A stretch of DNA of 64,000 nt from Pseudoalteromonas apostichopi (GTDB taxonomy: Bacteria > Pseudomonadota > Gammaproteobacteria > Enterobacterales > Alteromonadaceae), in the NCBI RefSeq assembly GCF_030297135.1, contig NZ_AP028066.1, positions 310,001 to 374,000 of the forward strand, written 5' to 3'. The position numbers and the translations under genes were made by a program. The notes under the pieces are model-generated. The model saw only the letters and a list, made by a program, of their open reading frames with translations. It ran no database searches and was not told the DNA's origin. Each line of letters starts with the position of its first letter. The first letter of the stretch is position 1. Below, piece after piece: positions 1 through 8,209 of this stretch.

Positions 1-596
1 GCGTAAGCCCAGCTACCATTACCAGCAAAGACACGCACAATGTGCATATCTAAAGAATGATCATCGACAATTCCTGTCGTACCAAACTCATTGTCGATTG
101 CGACAATAGTGCCTGCAACATGAGTTCCATGACCAAATGGATCTTGATACCACACACCAGCACCGCCATCGTCTGAGCCAGTAATGCCTGCACTCGGCAA
201 ATCAGGGTGCTCTAAGGCATAACCGCTATCGATTACACACACTTTTTGTCCGCCTTGATATTGAACTTGATCAGCTTGAACCATAGCTAAACCATACGGA
301 ATATATTGCGAGGCGCCTTCAGACATTAACTCTCTTGGTACATCCGGATAAAAAGTCTTTACGTTTGTAAGCCCTGTAACATTGGCTAACTGAGTTTTAT
401 CAATTGAAATTGCAAAACTTTCTAGTGATCTAAGTTCTTTTTCTATTTTAATGTTATTTGATATCAACTCAGATTTAAGCGCTGAGGCTTTGTTACTATT
501 CGCCTCTAGAACAATTCGCATTGATTGCTCTGCTAAAGAAGGAAAGCTAAAAGTAAGAGCAGTGCTTGCTGCTAAAACTGTTTTTTTATTTATCAT
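1..596 (-). CDS. Subtilisin-like (S8) secreted serine protease, 3' part missing
   Basis: I translated this from the minus strand; it is open from the ATG at 596 to the left edge, so the C-terminal part, including the catalytic Ser, lies outside the window. The start has a good ribosome site (AAGGA) 12 bases upstream. Residues 1-22 look like a signal peptide ending SLAEQ, and residues 26-100 look like an inhibitor I9-type propeptide. The catalytic Asp (VCVIDSG, about residue 123) and His (HGTHVAG, about residue 156) are both visible, so the family assignment is firm. It is expected to be an exported, self-processing endopeptidase. Only 15 bases separate it from the lipoprotein gene upstream (612-1193), so the two are probably co-transcribed. 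Substrate unknown. Confidence 0.9.
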   Translation of the reverse strand, partial: MINKKTVLAASTALTFSFPSLAEQSMRIVLEANSNKASALKSELISNNIKIEKELRSLESFAISIDKTQLANVTGLTNVKTFYPDVPRELMSEGASQYIPYGLAMVQADQVQYQGGQKVCVIDSGYALEHPDLPSAGITGSDDGGAGVWYQDPFGHGTHVAGTIVAIDNEFGTTGIVDDHSLDMHIVRVFAGNGSWAY

Positions 597-611
597 CACT
601 AAAGTCCTTCT

Positions 612-1193
612 TTACTCTGCGTTGTCGTCTTTTTTGCTGTTTGGGCAATCTTTCACCTGTACATTGCCACTTATTGTTCCGGCATTGTTATAACCTTGGT
701 ATGGTCCAGACTCGAGTAACATCACATTCAATAACCCATTTGCACCAAATCCAGATTTAATACCTTCAGAAATATCCATCATGCACGCAAAGCCAACCCC
801 CTCCCCAGGCAAGCTAGGGTTTGTCGAGTTATAATTAAACTCAACCTGATACATCCCCTCAGTACAAATATCTTGTTTACAGAATAATCGCTCATCGCCA
901 GATTCAGCCCCATCAGGTGATACCGGATCTTCACTACATAAACCTGCACCATAAACCTTTGCGTTGAATGATACTCCTCCTGATTGCTGCCAATCTAATG
1001 CAGTTATATCTTTGTAATTTACTTTTCCGCTTACATCTCCATCACAACGAGATGCATGTGCTACAAACACAGCTTTTCCTGCCCCACCCTTTGAATTTAG
1101 AGTACCACCAGCATTAACTTGAGCGTCTAACTTGGCACATCCACCCATAATAGCGAACGATGTGATTAACAAACCTAACTGCGTTTTTTTCAT
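612..1193 (-). CDS. Small secreted lipoprotein next to the S8 protease, function unknown
   Basis: Predicted 193-residue protein. I place the start at the ATG at 1193 (MKKTQLGLL), which has AAGGA upstream and opens a lipoprotein signal peptide with lipobox IMGGC (Cys 19); an in-frame upstream extension to 1241 has no such signal. The mature part is rich in Gly, Asn and Cys: six further Cys (RCDGD, LCSED, FCKQD, ICTEG, ACMMD, DCPNS) could form disulfides, which fits a periplasmic or surface location. I do not recognise a family. It lies 15 bases upstream of the subtilisin-like protease in the same direction, so it could be a partner, chaperone or substrate of it; this is inference from position only. 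Confidence 0.75.
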   Translation of the reverse strand: MKKTQLGLLITSFAIMGGCAKLDAQVNAGGTLNSKGGAGKAVFVAHASRCDGDVSGKVNYKDITALDWQQSGGVSFNAKVYGAGLCSEDPVSPDGAESGDERLFCKQDICTEGMYQVEFNYNSTNPSLPGEGVGFACMMDISEGIKSGFGANGLLNVMLLESGPYQGYNNAGTISGNVQVKDCPNSKKDDNAE

Positions 1194-1241
1194 ATTAATT
1201 CCTTGTTGTTTGCTTTTATAAAAACAGCTAAAACCACTCAA

Positions 1242-1705
1242 AAATAAAATATATTTATTTTATACAATTAGTTATGAGTGACAAAAATAAGTAATAGAGG
1301 AAGTAAAATGAGAATTCAATACACTAAAAAAGGTAAAAACCACGCAGAGAATAACGATTAAATTAACTGTAAAAAAACGCCTTAATTAACAATCTGTTAA
1401 ATATTTATTTACAAAAGTGAAAAATGTATCAATCTGTACCAAAATGTAATCATGCACTTAAATATTAAAAAACCAAGCACCATCTAGTATTTTGGTATTA
1501 TTAATATTGAACTAAGTATGGACTTATAGAGAAAAGAAAAAAGGTGACCAACCCTATGACCACCCTTTAAGATCAAACTCAATTAACTATCCAGGGTAAT
1601 TGGTTCGAATTTGCTAATGTTAGCAGCACAAAAAGCTACAACATATATTCTTTAATAATTAAATAGTTATATTATATGCTAAATGTGACTTATTAATTAC
1701 AAAAG
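1242..1705. other. 464-base gap, AT-rich, mostly without recognisable content
   Basis: No long open frame with coding character is seen. The stretch is very AT-rich and presumably contains the promoter of the lipoprotein-protease pair (upstream of 1193) and the 3' end of the 1706-2296 transcript. The only notable item is a 17-codon frame with a good ribosome site at 1308-1361, listed separately. Confidence 0.5.
1308..1361 (+). CDS. Possible 17-residue micro-ORF
   Basis: The frame encodes MRIQYTKKGKNHAENND and is preceded by GAGGAAG with about 7 bases to the ATG, the best ribosome site in this gap. The peptide is basic at its centre and has no membrane segment. No downstream plus-strand gene follows until ndk, so a leader-peptide role is not obvious. 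It could equally be chance; the case rests only on the ribosome site and a clean short frame. Confidence 0.2.
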   Translation: MRIQYTKKGKNHAENND

Positions 1706-2296
1706 CTAAAACAGCTGTACTTCTTCAGTTTCAAGCGCAAAGGTTTTGCCGTTTGCAAAACTAATATCGATATAAAAAATATGACTACTTTCAACTTCAG
1801 GGGCTTGGTTAGGTTTTAGCTCAATAAAAATAGGTGCAGTAGTGGGTACGACGCTTGTGAAGTCTTCAACATTGGCATAGTTGCCATCACTGTAATAATT
1901 AAAATCATTCACAAACATCTCAGTGATATCAAACACGCTATTTAAACTCATCCCCGCGGTGAATTCACTGTTGTAATCAGCGCTTGAGTAAATATTAATA
2001 GATGTAATGCTATTTGCGCTCCCTAGCACTACTGCCGGGATAGCACACTCTGCGTACTCTTTATTAGGGTCAGGCTCATTTCCTTCACTATAAACACCTT
2101 CGCCAACACCGCCTAATTTTATGGTATAGGCATCATAAGCGAGTGCTGTGTTAACCTCGTTTTGCTCTGGGGTTACAACATAATTATTAATATCGATTGC
2201 AATGGGGTAAGGAGAGCACTCAAGCTCATCGTTTGAGTCTGAATTACAACCCGCTAAACAGCTTGCGAATAAACTGACTAGTAAAAGCTTTTTCAT
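1706..2296 (-). CDS. Lipoprotein of unknown function
   Basis: 196-residue protein starting MKKLLLVSLFASCLAGC, a textbook lipoprotein signal with lipobox LAGC (Cys 16), so it should be lipid-anchored in the envelope. The mature part is acidic and Asn/Tyr-rich, with Cys at ELECSP and YAECAIP. The pattern of short hydrophobic strands suggests a beta-sandwich; I recognise no family. ATG at 2296 has AAGGA-like sequence upstream (reverse of tgtcctt). It stands alone between the gap at 1242-1705 and the divergent ndk promoter. Confidence 0.7.
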   Translation of the reverse strand: MKKLLLVSLFASCLAGCNSDSNDELECSPYPIAIDINNYVVTPEQNEVNTALAYDAYTIKLGGVGEGVYSEGNEPDPNKEYAECAIPAVVLGSANSITSINIYSSADYNSEFTAGMSLNSVFDITEMFVNDFNYYSDGNYANVEDFTSVVPTTAPIFIELKPNQAPEVESSHIFYIDISFANGKTFALETEEVQLF

Positions 2297-2458
2297 AATT
2301 ATTGTCCTTATTAGTTTTGTAATTTCCTGAGTTAATAATTACCTATAAAATAAACAATAACAAGTGCTTAGCTGCTAATATTCGCTCATATTTTATACCC
2401 ATGTTGCTATGCGTGTTTAGGGTTCATGAAAATGCCATCAAATGACTATTTAATAAAA

Positions 2459-2488
2459 TTAGGAATTTTCATGTAAAGCGCGTATAAT
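2459..2488 (+). promoter_or_regulatory. Probable sigma-70 promoter of ndk
   Basis: A perfect -10 TATAAT at 2483-2488 sits inside the GC-rich context gcgcg...cgcgc often seen at strong promoters of this group. A weak -35 (TTAGGA, 2459-2464) lies 18 bases upstream. It is 52 bases before the ndk start. Confidence 0.55.
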
Positions 2489-2539
2489 TCGCGCCCGTTA
2501 ATATTTAACCTTTAAATTTAAAATTATTGGAGCATAAAG

Positions 2540-2971
2540 ATGGCTTTAGAGCGTACTTTTTCAATCGTAAAACCTGATGCAGTTGCAAAAAACCACATCG
2601 GTGCTATCTACAACCGTTTCGAAACGGCTGGTCTTAAAATCGTTGCAGCTAAAATGGTTCACCTTTCAAAAGAAAAAGCTGAAGGTTTCTACGCTGAGCA
2701 CAGCGAGCGTCCTTTCTTCGGTGCTTTAGTTGAGTTCATGACATCTGGTCCAGTAATGGTTACTGTTCTTGAAGGTGAGAACGCAGTACTTAAAAACCGT
2801 GAAATCATGGGTGCTACTAACCCTGCTGAAGCACTAGCTGGTACTTTACGTGCTGACTACGCAGACAGCATCGACGAAAATGCTGTTCACGGTTCTGACG
2901 CTGTTGAATCAGCTGCACGTGAAATCGCATACTTCTTCGCTGACGAAGAAATCTGCCCACGTACTCGTTAA
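2540..2971 (+). CDS. ndk: Nucleoside diphosphate kinase
   Basis: 143 residues, the standard length of bacterial Ndk. It transfers the gamma phosphate of ATP to nucleoside diphosphates through a phospho-histidine, balancing NTP and dNTP pools in the cytoplasm. The N-terminus ERTFSIVKPDAV and the active-site block NAVHGSDAVESA are diagnostic; the catalytic His is residue 117, as in E. coli. The start ATG has GGAG 9 bases upstream and a strong promoter at 2459-2488. A good terminator follows at 3006-3030, so it is probably transcribed alone before rlmN, the usual gammaproteobacterial order. Confidence 0.97.
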   Translation: MALERTFSIVKPDAVAKNHIGAIYNRFETAGLKIVAAKMVHLSKEKAEGFYAEHSERPFFGALVEFMTSGPVMVTVLEGENAVLKNREIMGATNPAEALAGTLRADYADSIDENAVHGSDAVESAAREIAYFFADEEICPRTR

Positions 2972-3005
2972 TTTCGAGTTCACAGCTAAGTCTGTGATGC
3001 AGAAG

Positions 3006-3030
3006 AAAAAGGGCTTTCGAGCCCTTTTTT
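3006..3030 (+). terminator. Rho-independent terminator of ndk
   Basis: Stem GGGCT / AGCCC (3011-3015 with 3020-3024) around a TTCG tetraloop, with five A upstream and six T downstream. It lies 35 bases after the ndk stop. Confidence 0.85.
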
Positions 3031-3075
3031 AGTCATTAGCTAAGCCTATTGTAAATCTGTTTAGCTAATGACTAA
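3029..3075. repeat. 15-bp perfect inverted repeat between ndk and rlmN
   Basis: TTAGTCATTAGCTAA at 3029-3043 is exactly reverse-complemented at 3061-3075, with a 17-base spacer. It begins at the T-tract of the ndk terminator and ends 67 bases before rlmN. There is no T-tract after the right arm, so it is not an obvious second terminator; it may be an operator or RNA hairpin in the rlmN leader. Confidence 0.6.
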
Positions 3076-3142
3076 GCCGATTAAATAATATACAATCGCG
3101 CACCCAAACTACTTTACCACCGTCACTGATTGAGGTTGTTTC

Positions 3143-4273
3143 ATGACCACTGAAAAAAAGATTAATTTATTAGATTTAAACCGAGATGCAATGCGAGAGC
3201 TTTTTGTATCATTCGGTGAAAAGCCATTCCGTGGTGATCAGGTGATGAAATGGATTTATCATTTTGGTGTAGACAATTTTGACGATATGACGAACGTCAA
3301 CAAAAAGCTTAAAGAAAAGCTAAAAGCGGAATGTGAAATTGTTGCTCCTGAGATCTCAGTTAGACAAGAAGCAAGCGATGGCACTATCAAATACGCCCTC
3401 ATGCTGCAAGGTGGCCAAGAAGTAGAAGCTGTTTGGATCCCAGAAAAAGACCGTGCAACTTTATGTGTATCTTCTCAAGTAGGTTGTGCACTTGAATGTA
3501 CCTTCTGCTCAACAGCACAACAAGGCTTTAACCGTAACTTATCTGTGTCAGAGATCATCGGTCAGGTTTGGCGTGTTGCAAAAGACATTGGTTTAAACGG
3601 CGACAGCACTAAACGCCCAGTTACTAACGTGGTAATGATGGGTATGGGTGAGCCTCTGCTTAATCTTAAAAATGTAGTGCCAGCGATGGAACTAATGATG
3701 GATGATTGGGGTTTTGGCTTATCAAAGCGTCGCGTGACATTGAGTACATCAGGTGTGGTACCTGCTCTTGATTTATTAAAAGAGAAAATCGACGTTGCAC
3801 TCGCTATTTCATTACATGCGCCAAACAATGAGCTGCGTGACGTACTTGTACCTATTAATAAAAAGTACCCAATCGAAGAGTTTTTAGCGGCGTGTCGTCG
3901 TTATATTGATGGCTCTAAAGCAAACAAAGATGTGACTATCGAATACGTTATGTTGCAAGGTGTTAACGACAGCACAGATCAAGCTCATGAATTGGTTAAA
4001 ACTTTGAAAGGGACACCTTCAAAAGTAAACCTGATCCCGTTTAACCCATTCCCGGGTAACGAATATGGCCGTTCTAGCAATAGCCGTATCGACCGCTTCT
4101 CTAAAGTATTACAAGCAGCGGGTATTACCTGTATTGTTCGTCGTACGCGAGGTGATGATATTGATGCTGCTTGTGGTCAATTAGTGGGTGATGTTGTCGA
4201 CCGTACTAAGCGTTTAGCGAAAAAGAAAATGCGCGAAGATAACGCAATTGCGGTAAATATTCATCAAGCATAA
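3143..4273 (+). CDS. rlmN: Dual-specificity 23S rRNA/tRNA adenine-C2 methyltransferase RlmN
   Basis: 376 residues, a radical-SAM enzyme that methylates C2 of A2503 in 23S rRNA and A37 in some tRNAs. The cluster motif is Cys115-x3-Cys119-x2-Cys122 (CALECTFC). Cys344 (DAACGQL) corresponds to the methyl-carrying Cys of E. coli RlmN, and Cys108 (TLCVSS) to its conserved partner. The GMGEPLLN motif of the SAM site is present. GAGG lies upstream of the ATG. It precedes pilW in the same direction with a 113-base gap that holds a long-loop hairpin, so it may be separately terminated. The assignment is secure. Confidence 0.96.
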   Translation: MTTEKKINLLDLNRDAMRELFVSFGEKPFRGDQVMKWIYHFGVDNFDDMTNVNKKLKEKLKAECEIVAPEISVRQEASDGTIKYALMLQGGQEVEAVWIPEKDRATLCVSSQVGCALECTFCSTAQQGFNRNLSVSEIIGQVWRVAKDIGLNGDSTKRPVTNVVMMGMGEPLLNLKNVVPAMELMMDDWGFGLSKRRVTLSTSGVVPALDLLKEKIDVALAISLHAPNNELRDVLVPINKKYPIEEFLAACRRYIDGSKANKDVTIEYVMLQGVNDSTDQAHELVKTLKGTPSKVNLIPFNPFPGNEYGRSSNSRIDRFSKVLQAAGITCIVRRTRGDDIDAACGQLVGDVVDRTKRLAKKKMREDNAIAVNIHQA

Positions 4274-4290
4274 ACAGAATATTTAAAGAT

Positions 4291-4348
4291 AAGCCTTTGT
4301 GATAAACACGTTATTTTAAAATAATAGATGCAACACAAAGGCTTTTCG
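4291..4348 (+). terminator. Candidate terminator/hairpin after rlmN
   Basis: An 11-bp perfect stem AAGCCTTTGTG (4291-4301) / CACAAAGGCTT (4334-4344) is followed by a short T run. Its 32-base loop contains a 14-base palindrome (TTATTTTAAAATAA, 4311-4324) that can fold on its own. The long loop makes efficient termination uncertain; partial read-through into pilW is possible. Confidence 0.5.
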
Positions 4349-4386
4349 GTAAGATAGGCATACGGAATCAAAGAAGAGATTAGGTA

Positions 4387-6117
4387 ATGCGTTCTATACT
4401 TGCCATTACTGTTAGTGCATTCGCATTAACAGGGTGTGTTACAGAAAACAGCTACGACGGAAGCGACAGACCCGTTGTAGAAAAAAAGATTAATAATACC
4501 GGTGCTGCTCGTACTCGTATCGCTCTTGCGTTACAGTACTTAAAAACGGGCAACAACTCGCAAGCAAAATATAATCTAGAACGTGCCGCAGACTTTGCAC
4601 CTGACCTTCCTGAAGTTCACTACTCTTTAGCCTATTACTATCAACAAGTTGATGAGCCAGATCTAGCAGATAAAGCCTATCAACGCGCTTTAAAAATCGC
4701 CCCAAATGATCCAAACACCTTAAATAACTATGGTGTCTTTTTATGTGGCATTGGCAAATACGACCGTGCAGCAGAAGAACTTCTTAAGGCGATCGCAGTT
4801 CCTAGCTATATCCGTGTAGCTGAAAGTTACGAAAACTTAGCCTTATGTGCGATTGAATTTGATGACTTTGAAAATGCAGAAAAATACCTAAAATCAGCGC
4901 TAAACCACAGCTCGCAGCGCCCTTCTTCAATGATTAGCCTAGCCGGTTTATATTACGCTAAAAGCGACCTTCATAAAGCTGAAGAGGTGATTGAAAAATA
5001 CGAATCAACTGGTCGAGTTACCCCTCGTGCACTCATGCTCAGCTACCTTATTCAGCAACGTATGGGCCATATTGAAAAAGCCGAAACAACCGCAGCAATC
5101 ATTTTACAAACCTACCCAGGTTCAGTAGAAGCAAAGGCCATTTCTTCTGGGCAAACTAAACGTTCTGAATTTGAAATACTACGTGAAAAATATCGTCAAA
5201 CGCTGTTAGAAGAGCTTAAAATTTCTAGCGACAGCAGCATAGTCAGTAAAGATCAGCCAAAAATTCGCATAGTGAAAAGAAAAGCTCCTGATAATCAAAC
5301 CCTTGTTGCTGAGGCGTCAGTGGCTGCTGCTGAGCAAGAGTCACAAATCGTAGCCAGAAGCAATGAACAGGTAGCAGCTGAGGTAAACTCAGACAGCGAA
5401 GAAAAGCCATCAACCAAAGCATTAGCCTCAACACAGCCGCTCAATACAACGCCAAAGACGCTCACTGAACAAACTGACCAAGGCTTCCAAACAGTTACCT
5501 CTCGTAAAGTTGAACAATCCCCTGTTAATGCAAAGCAACAAAAACAAACAACAGCGCAAAGTAGTGATGAAGTGACCATCGTGTCATTTGGTGCGCCGCA
5601 AACGCCTAACGTTCAACAAACGCCAGCAAGCACACCAAGCACTAATAAAAATGCTGGTACTGTGGTGTTTTATGAGGCAGAAAAAGACGCAAACGTATTT
5701 AGTGGCAGTCAATATAGCAGTTCTTCAGCAGATAACACTGACTTTAGCGTGACGGATCAGCCGCTTAATTTACCAATGCTAAACGCAAATGTACCGGCGC
5801 TGAATATCCCGTATCATATTATTGAAAATGGTGAAAACCTGTTTAGTATTTCGGTGCGATACAATGTTAAACTACAGAAGATTTTGCAGTGGAATGGCTT
5901 AAAAGAATCAGACCGAGTCCAAAACGGTACTCGCATTTTTCTAAACAATCCGAATATTTATCACAATATCAGTGATGGCGACACACTTTATAGCATAGCC
6001 ACACAGCATAGCGTATTAATCGATCAGTTAATGCGCTGGAACAAATTGAGCCCAGATGTAGCCCTAAAACCTGGGCATAGACTCTTATTGGTAGATCCAG
6101 ACTCATACGCATTATGA
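4387..6117 (+). CDS. pilW: PilW/PilF-type TPR lipoprotein with C-terminal LysM domains
   Basis: 576 residues, about twice the usual PilF/PilW length. The N-terminus MRSILAITVSAFALTGC is a lipoprotein signal (lipobox ALTGC). Residues about 40-250 are tetratricopeptide repeats (motifs such as NNYGVFLCGIGKYDRA), as in the pilotin that helps assemble and stabilise the type IV pilus secretin. A Gln/Thr/Ser-rich linker (about 270-460) follows. Two LysM peptidoglycan-binding repeats end the protein, at about 475-522 and 524-570. The position between rlmN and rodZ is the normal pilW locus. The fusion could hold the pilotin to the cell wall (inference). The stop overlaps the rodZ start (ATGA), so translation is probably coupled. 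Confidence 0.85.
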   Translation: MRSILAITVSAFALTGCVTENSYDGSDRPVVEKKINNTGAARTRIALALQYLKTGNNSQAKYNLERAADFAPDLPEVHYSLAYYYQQVDEPDLADKAYQRALKIAPNDPNTLNNYGVFLCGIGKYDRAAEELLKAIAVPSYIRVAESYENLALCAIEFDDFENAEKYLKSALNHSSQRPSSMISLAGLYYAKSDLHKAEEVIEKYESTGRVTPRALMLSYLIQQRMGHIEKAETTAAIILQTYPGSVEAKAISSGQTKRSEFEILREKYRQTLLEELKISSDSSIVSKDQPKIRIVKRKAPDNQTLVAEASVAAAEQESQIVARSNEQVAAEVNSDSEEKPSTKALASTQPLNTTPKTLTEQTDQGFQTVTSRKVEQSPVNAKQQKQTTAQSSDEVTIVSFGAPQTPNVQQTPASTPSTNKNAGTVVFYEAEKDANVFSGSQYSSSSADNTDFSVTDQPLNLPMLNANVPALNIPYHIIENGENLFSISVRYNVKLQKILQWNGLKESDRVQNGTRIFLNNPNIYHNISDGDTLYSIATQHSVLIDQLMRWNKLSPDVALKPGHRLLLVDPDSYAL

Positions 6118-6953
6118 ATGAAGAAAACAATTTAGAACAACCGCAAGAAACGCTCGGCCAAGCACTAAAAAAGCGCCGCGAAGACACAGGCATGAGCCTT
6201 GAGCAACTTGCTGGAGCATTAAAGTTATCAGTTTTACAGTTACAACGATTAGAGAATGACGAGCATGAACTACTAGGCCCTGCAACTTTTGTGAAAGGCT
6301 ATATCAAAAGCTATTGTCGTGAGCTTAAAATCGATAGCCAAGCGATGCTCGAATTATTACCAGAGCACGTTGAACCTGCAAAGAAATCTAAAATGCAGAG
6401 CTTTTCTCGCCGTACTGAAAAAGAAGCTAATGACAGCCGCTTAATGCTGTTTAGCTACTTTATCTTAGCGGTGATCATTGGCTCATCTGTGTTTTGGTGG
6501 TGGCAAAATAGCAACCAGAATATCGAGGAGCCGGTAACGACGGTGATGCCAAACCAGCTTGAAAGCAGTGATATTTCACCTGACTTAGCTGTAGCAGCGC
6601 CTGCTGAAGAAACAATCATTCAGCCTGAAGCAGATGTGCCTACAACCAGCAACGAAACACAAAGCCAAGTTGCTGCTCAGCCACAAACTGAAAAGGCTGA
6701 TCCTGAGCACAGTGAAGTCGTGATGCACTTCAATGAAGATAGCTGGGTAGAAATTCATGATGGCAACGGCGATCGCATCGCTTTTGGCGTTAAAAAAGCA
6801 GGTTACATCATGAAAGTAACCGGCCCCCAACCATTTAATGTTGTATTAGGCAAACATCAAGTGGTTGATATTACGTTTCAAGGCGAAACCATCGATACCT
6901 CACATTTTGCCAAAAATCGCTTAGCTAAATTTACTTTACCGTTAACAGAGTAA
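6114..6953 (+). CDS. rodZ: Cytoskeletal cell-shape protein RodZ
   Basis: 279 residues. A helix-turn-helix domain (about 12-80, LGQALKKRREDTGMSLEQL) binds MreB in the cytoplasm. A single membrane segment lies near 109-130 (LFSYFILAVIIGSSVFWWW). A Pro/Glu/Gln-rich linker follows, then a periplasmic DUF4115 domain (about 198-279). RodZ couples MreB filaments to the wall-elongation machinery and keeps the rod shape. It starts in the stop codon of pilW and ends 5 bases before ispG, so the three genes form an operon, as in other gammaproteobacteria. Confidence 0.93.
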   Translation: MNEENNLEQPQETLGQALKKRREDTGMSLEQLAGALKLSVLQLQRLENDEHELLGPATFVKGYIKSYCRELKIDSQAMLELLPEHVEPAKKSKMQSFSRRTEKEANDSRLMLFSYFILAVIIGSSVFWWWQNSNQNIEEPVTTVMPNQLESSDISPDLAVAAPAEETIIQPEADVPTTSNETQSQVAAQPQTEKADPEHSEVVMHFNEDSWVEIHDGNGDRIAFGVKKAGYIMKVTGPQPFNVVLGKHQVVDITFQGETIDTSHFAKNRLAKFTLPLTE

Positions 6954-6958
6954 CCGCA

Positions 6959-8077
6959 ATGTTTTCAGAATCTCCTATTAAACGAAGAAAATCGACCCGT
7001 ATTAACGTAGGTAATGTGCCAATTGGTGATGGTGCCCCCATTGCCGTTCAATCGATGACGAACACTAATACTTTAGACATAGATGCTACAGTTGCACAAA
7101 TTCAAGCTATTCAAGATGCTGGTGCTGACATTGTGCGTGTTTCAGTGCCGACTATGGAAGCAGCTGAAGCATTTAAAAGCATTAAAGAACAAGTCACTAT
7201 TCCGCTGGTAACTGATATTCACTTTGACTACCGTATTGCGTTAAAAGTAGCTCAATACGGGGCTGATTGCTTACGCATTAACCCTGGTAATATTGGTAGC
7301 GAAGAACGTATTCGTGCCGTTGTAGACTCAGCAAGAGAGCACAACATTCCTATTCGTATTGGTGTTAATGGTGGTTCATTAGAGCGAGATTTACAGGAAA
7401 AATATGGTGAGCCAACACCTGAGGCACTCCTTGAATCAGCTATGCGCCACGTTGAGATCTTACAACGTTTAGACTTTGATCAATTTAAAGTATCTGTTAA
7501 AGCGTCAGATGTATTTTTAGCAGTAGGTGCATATCGATTACTTGCGAAAGAAATCGACCAGCCACTGCATTTAGGTATTACCGAAGCAGGTGGTATGCGC
7601 TCAGGTTCTGTCAAATCAGCTGTTGGCTTAGGTATGCTACTTGCCGAAGGCATTGGTGATACGTTACGTGTGTCACTTGCTGCTGACCCAGTACAAGAGA
7701 TTAAAGTTGGCTTTGATATTTTAAAATCATTACGCATTCGCTCACGCGGTATTAACTTTATTGCATGTCCCAGTTGCTCACGCCAAGAGTTCGATGTAGT
7801 TAGCACCATGAACCAATTAGAAGAGCGCCTAGAAGACGTGGTTGAACCTATGTCAGTGTCTGTTATTGGGTGTGTAGTAAATGGCCCTGGCGAAGCTCTT
7901 GTCAGCGATATCGGCCTTGCTGGTGCAAATCGCCGCTCAGGCTTATATATCAACGGTGAACGTCAAAAAGCACGTATTGATAACGATAATATAGTCGAAC
8001 AACTTGAAGGCTATGTACGTGACTTTATCGCTAAGAAAGAGAAAGAAACGCCAATCGATATCAAAATCGTTGAATAA
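6959..8077 (+). CDS. ispG: (E)-4-hydroxy-3-methylbut-2-enyl-diphosphate synthase
   Basis: 372 residues, exactly the E. coli IspG length. It carries out the penultimate step of the MEP isoprenoid pathway, reducing MEcPP to HMBPP with a [4Fe-4S] cluster and electrons from flavodoxin or ferredoxin. The three cluster Cys (270 and 273 in CPSCSRQ, 305 in IGCVVNGPGE) and the fourth ligand Glu 312 fall at the E. coli positions. The TIM-barrel start RRKSTRINVGNVPIG is typical. It sits 5 bases after rodZ in the same operon; a hairpin and a new promoter separate it from hisS. Confidence 0.97.
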   Translation: MFSESPIKRRKSTRINVGNVPIGDGAPIAVQSMTNTNTLDIDATVAQIQAIQDAGADIVRVSVPTMEAAEAFKSIKEQVTIPLVTDIHFDYRIALKVAQYGADCLRINPGNIGSEERIRAVVDSAREHNIPIRIGVNGGSLERDLQEKYGEPTPEALLESAMRHVEILQRLDFDQFKVSVKASDVFLAVGAYRLLAKEIDQPLHLGITEAGGMRSGSVKSAVGLGMLLAEGIGDTLRVSLAADPVQEIKVGFDILKSLRIRSRGINFIACPSCSRQEFDVVSTMNQLEERLEDVVEPMSVSVIGCVVNGPGEALVSDIGLAGANRRSGLYINGERQKARIDNDNIVEQLEGYVRDFIAKKEKETPIDIKIVE

Positions 8078-8090
8078 TTCGAATTATAGT

Positions 8091-8112
8091 CGGTAAACCC
8101 TTGGGTTTGCCG
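8091..8112 (+). terminator. Hairpin after ispG, possible terminator
   Basis: CGGTAAACCC / GGGTTTGCCG with a two-base loop forms a 10-bp stem with one G-U pair. It is followed by TTTACCTTTACC rather than a clean T run, so termination strength is doubtful. It lies 14 bases after the ispG stop and directly before the hisS promoter. Confidence 0.45.
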
Positions 8113-8140
8113 TTTACCTTTACCGCTTAGACGTTATAAT
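8113..8140 (+). promoter_or_regulatory. Probable promoter of hisS
   Basis: -35 TTTACC (8113-8118) and perfect -10 TATAAT (8135-8140) with a 16-base spacer. It would drive hisS, yfgM and bamB, leaving a leader of about 60-65 bases. Confidence 0.6.
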
Positions 8141-8209
8141 AGCGGGTCAATTTTTAGTTTTTCTTGATGCGTGTTTTTTCAACGCAAGTACAGTATTTAG
8201 GATTTATCA

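Noticed and set aside
7480..7953. Long minus-strand frame (157 codons) inside ispG
   Set aside because: It lies wholly within a certain gene (ispG) on the opposite strand and shows the Ser/Pro/Arg-rich composition of a shadow frame.
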